Assembly: GCA_021836225.1 (NCBI GenBank)
Contig: JAKBJA010000175.1
Coordinates: 1 to 18,317, forward strand
Direction: 5' to 3'
Length of the DNA stretch: 18,317 nucleotides
DNA from: Pseudomonadota bacterium
Lineage (GTDB): Bacteria; Pseudomonadota; Gammaproteobacteria; Burkholderiales; Thiobacillaceae
Part shown: piece by piece, positions 18,293 through 18,317 of the stretch
Layout: the number at the start of each line of letters is the position of its first letter
Position numbering within the stretch: the stretch's first letter is position 1
Made by a program: the position numbers and the translations under genes
Notes under the pieces: generated by a model
Database searches by the model: none
The model's input: the letters and a program-made list of their open reading frames with translations, nothing else
Told to the model about the DNA's origin: nothing

Positions 18293-18317
18293 CCGTTTAC
18301 ACAAAATTCAGGACACC
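18293..18317 (+). repeat. Probable right terminal repeat of the IS256-type element
   Basis: The sequence GTTTACACAAAATTCAGGAC, which follows the transposase stop within 10 nt, resembles the terminal repeats of IS256-family elements. The window ends here, so the outer edge, the target duplication and the left copy cannot be seen. Confidence 0.5.

Overview
The window is a vanadium-nitrogenase (vnf) locus from a diazotrophic member of the Pseudomonadota. The protein chains carry the hallmarks of VnfD, VnfG, VnfK, VnfE, VnfN and the activator VnfA. The VnfD-like chain has the conserved cofactor ligands, and its TGGPRL loop matches the carbonate-binding segment known from vanadium nitrogenase. The adjacent H subunit is of the kind usual for NifH of alpha/betaproteobacteria and acidithiobacilli, not the Azotobacter kind. 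The genus cannot be fixed from this sequence. The intact genes are fairly GC-rich and use sigma-54 promoters.

Layout. The left edge (about 1-132) is a remnant of an IS630-type transposase abutting the last vnf gene. From about 0.14 to 10.8 kb everything of substance lies on the minus strand, in three transcription units read right to left. Unit 1 (promoter 10773-10788) carries a small cysteine-pair protein, vnfE, vnfN, a VnfX-type protein and a small frameshifted ORF. Unit 2 (promoter 6484-6499) carries the nitrogenase reductase gene alone and ends in a clear intrinsic terminator. Unit 3 (promoter 5187-5202) carries vnfD-vnfG-vnfK, an unrecognised 296-residue protein, a second NifX-family protein and a 75-residue helical protein.

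From 10.9 to 14.7 kb an accessory block splits the locus. It holds a decayed ISAs1-type transposase, a fragment of a PhnD/PtxB-like binding protein, a ZIP-family metal transporter with several perfect inverted repeats upstream, about 0.7 kb without a convincing gene, and an APC-family amino-acid permease.

From 14.9 to 17.7 kb a plus-strand regulatory/maturation operon follows: a sigma-54 promoter overlapped by a tandem repeat resembling molybdate-box half-sites, then an Nfu/NifU C-terminal-domain protein, vnfA, a stand-alone domain resembling the C-terminal part of NifB, and a GNAT acetyltransferase. The right edge is a 5'-truncated IS256-type transposase with its probable terminal repeat.

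How it works together (inference from the known families): when Mo is scarce VnfA is made and, with sigma-54 RNA polymerase, switches on the three minus-strand units. VnfE/VnfN and the NifX-type carriers assemble and carry the cofactor, VnfDGK is the dinitrogenase and the H protein is its reductase. NifB, NifV, NifU and NifS are not in the window and must be supplied from elsewhere. The least explained genes are the 296-, 129- and 75-residue proteins and the frameshifted ORF.
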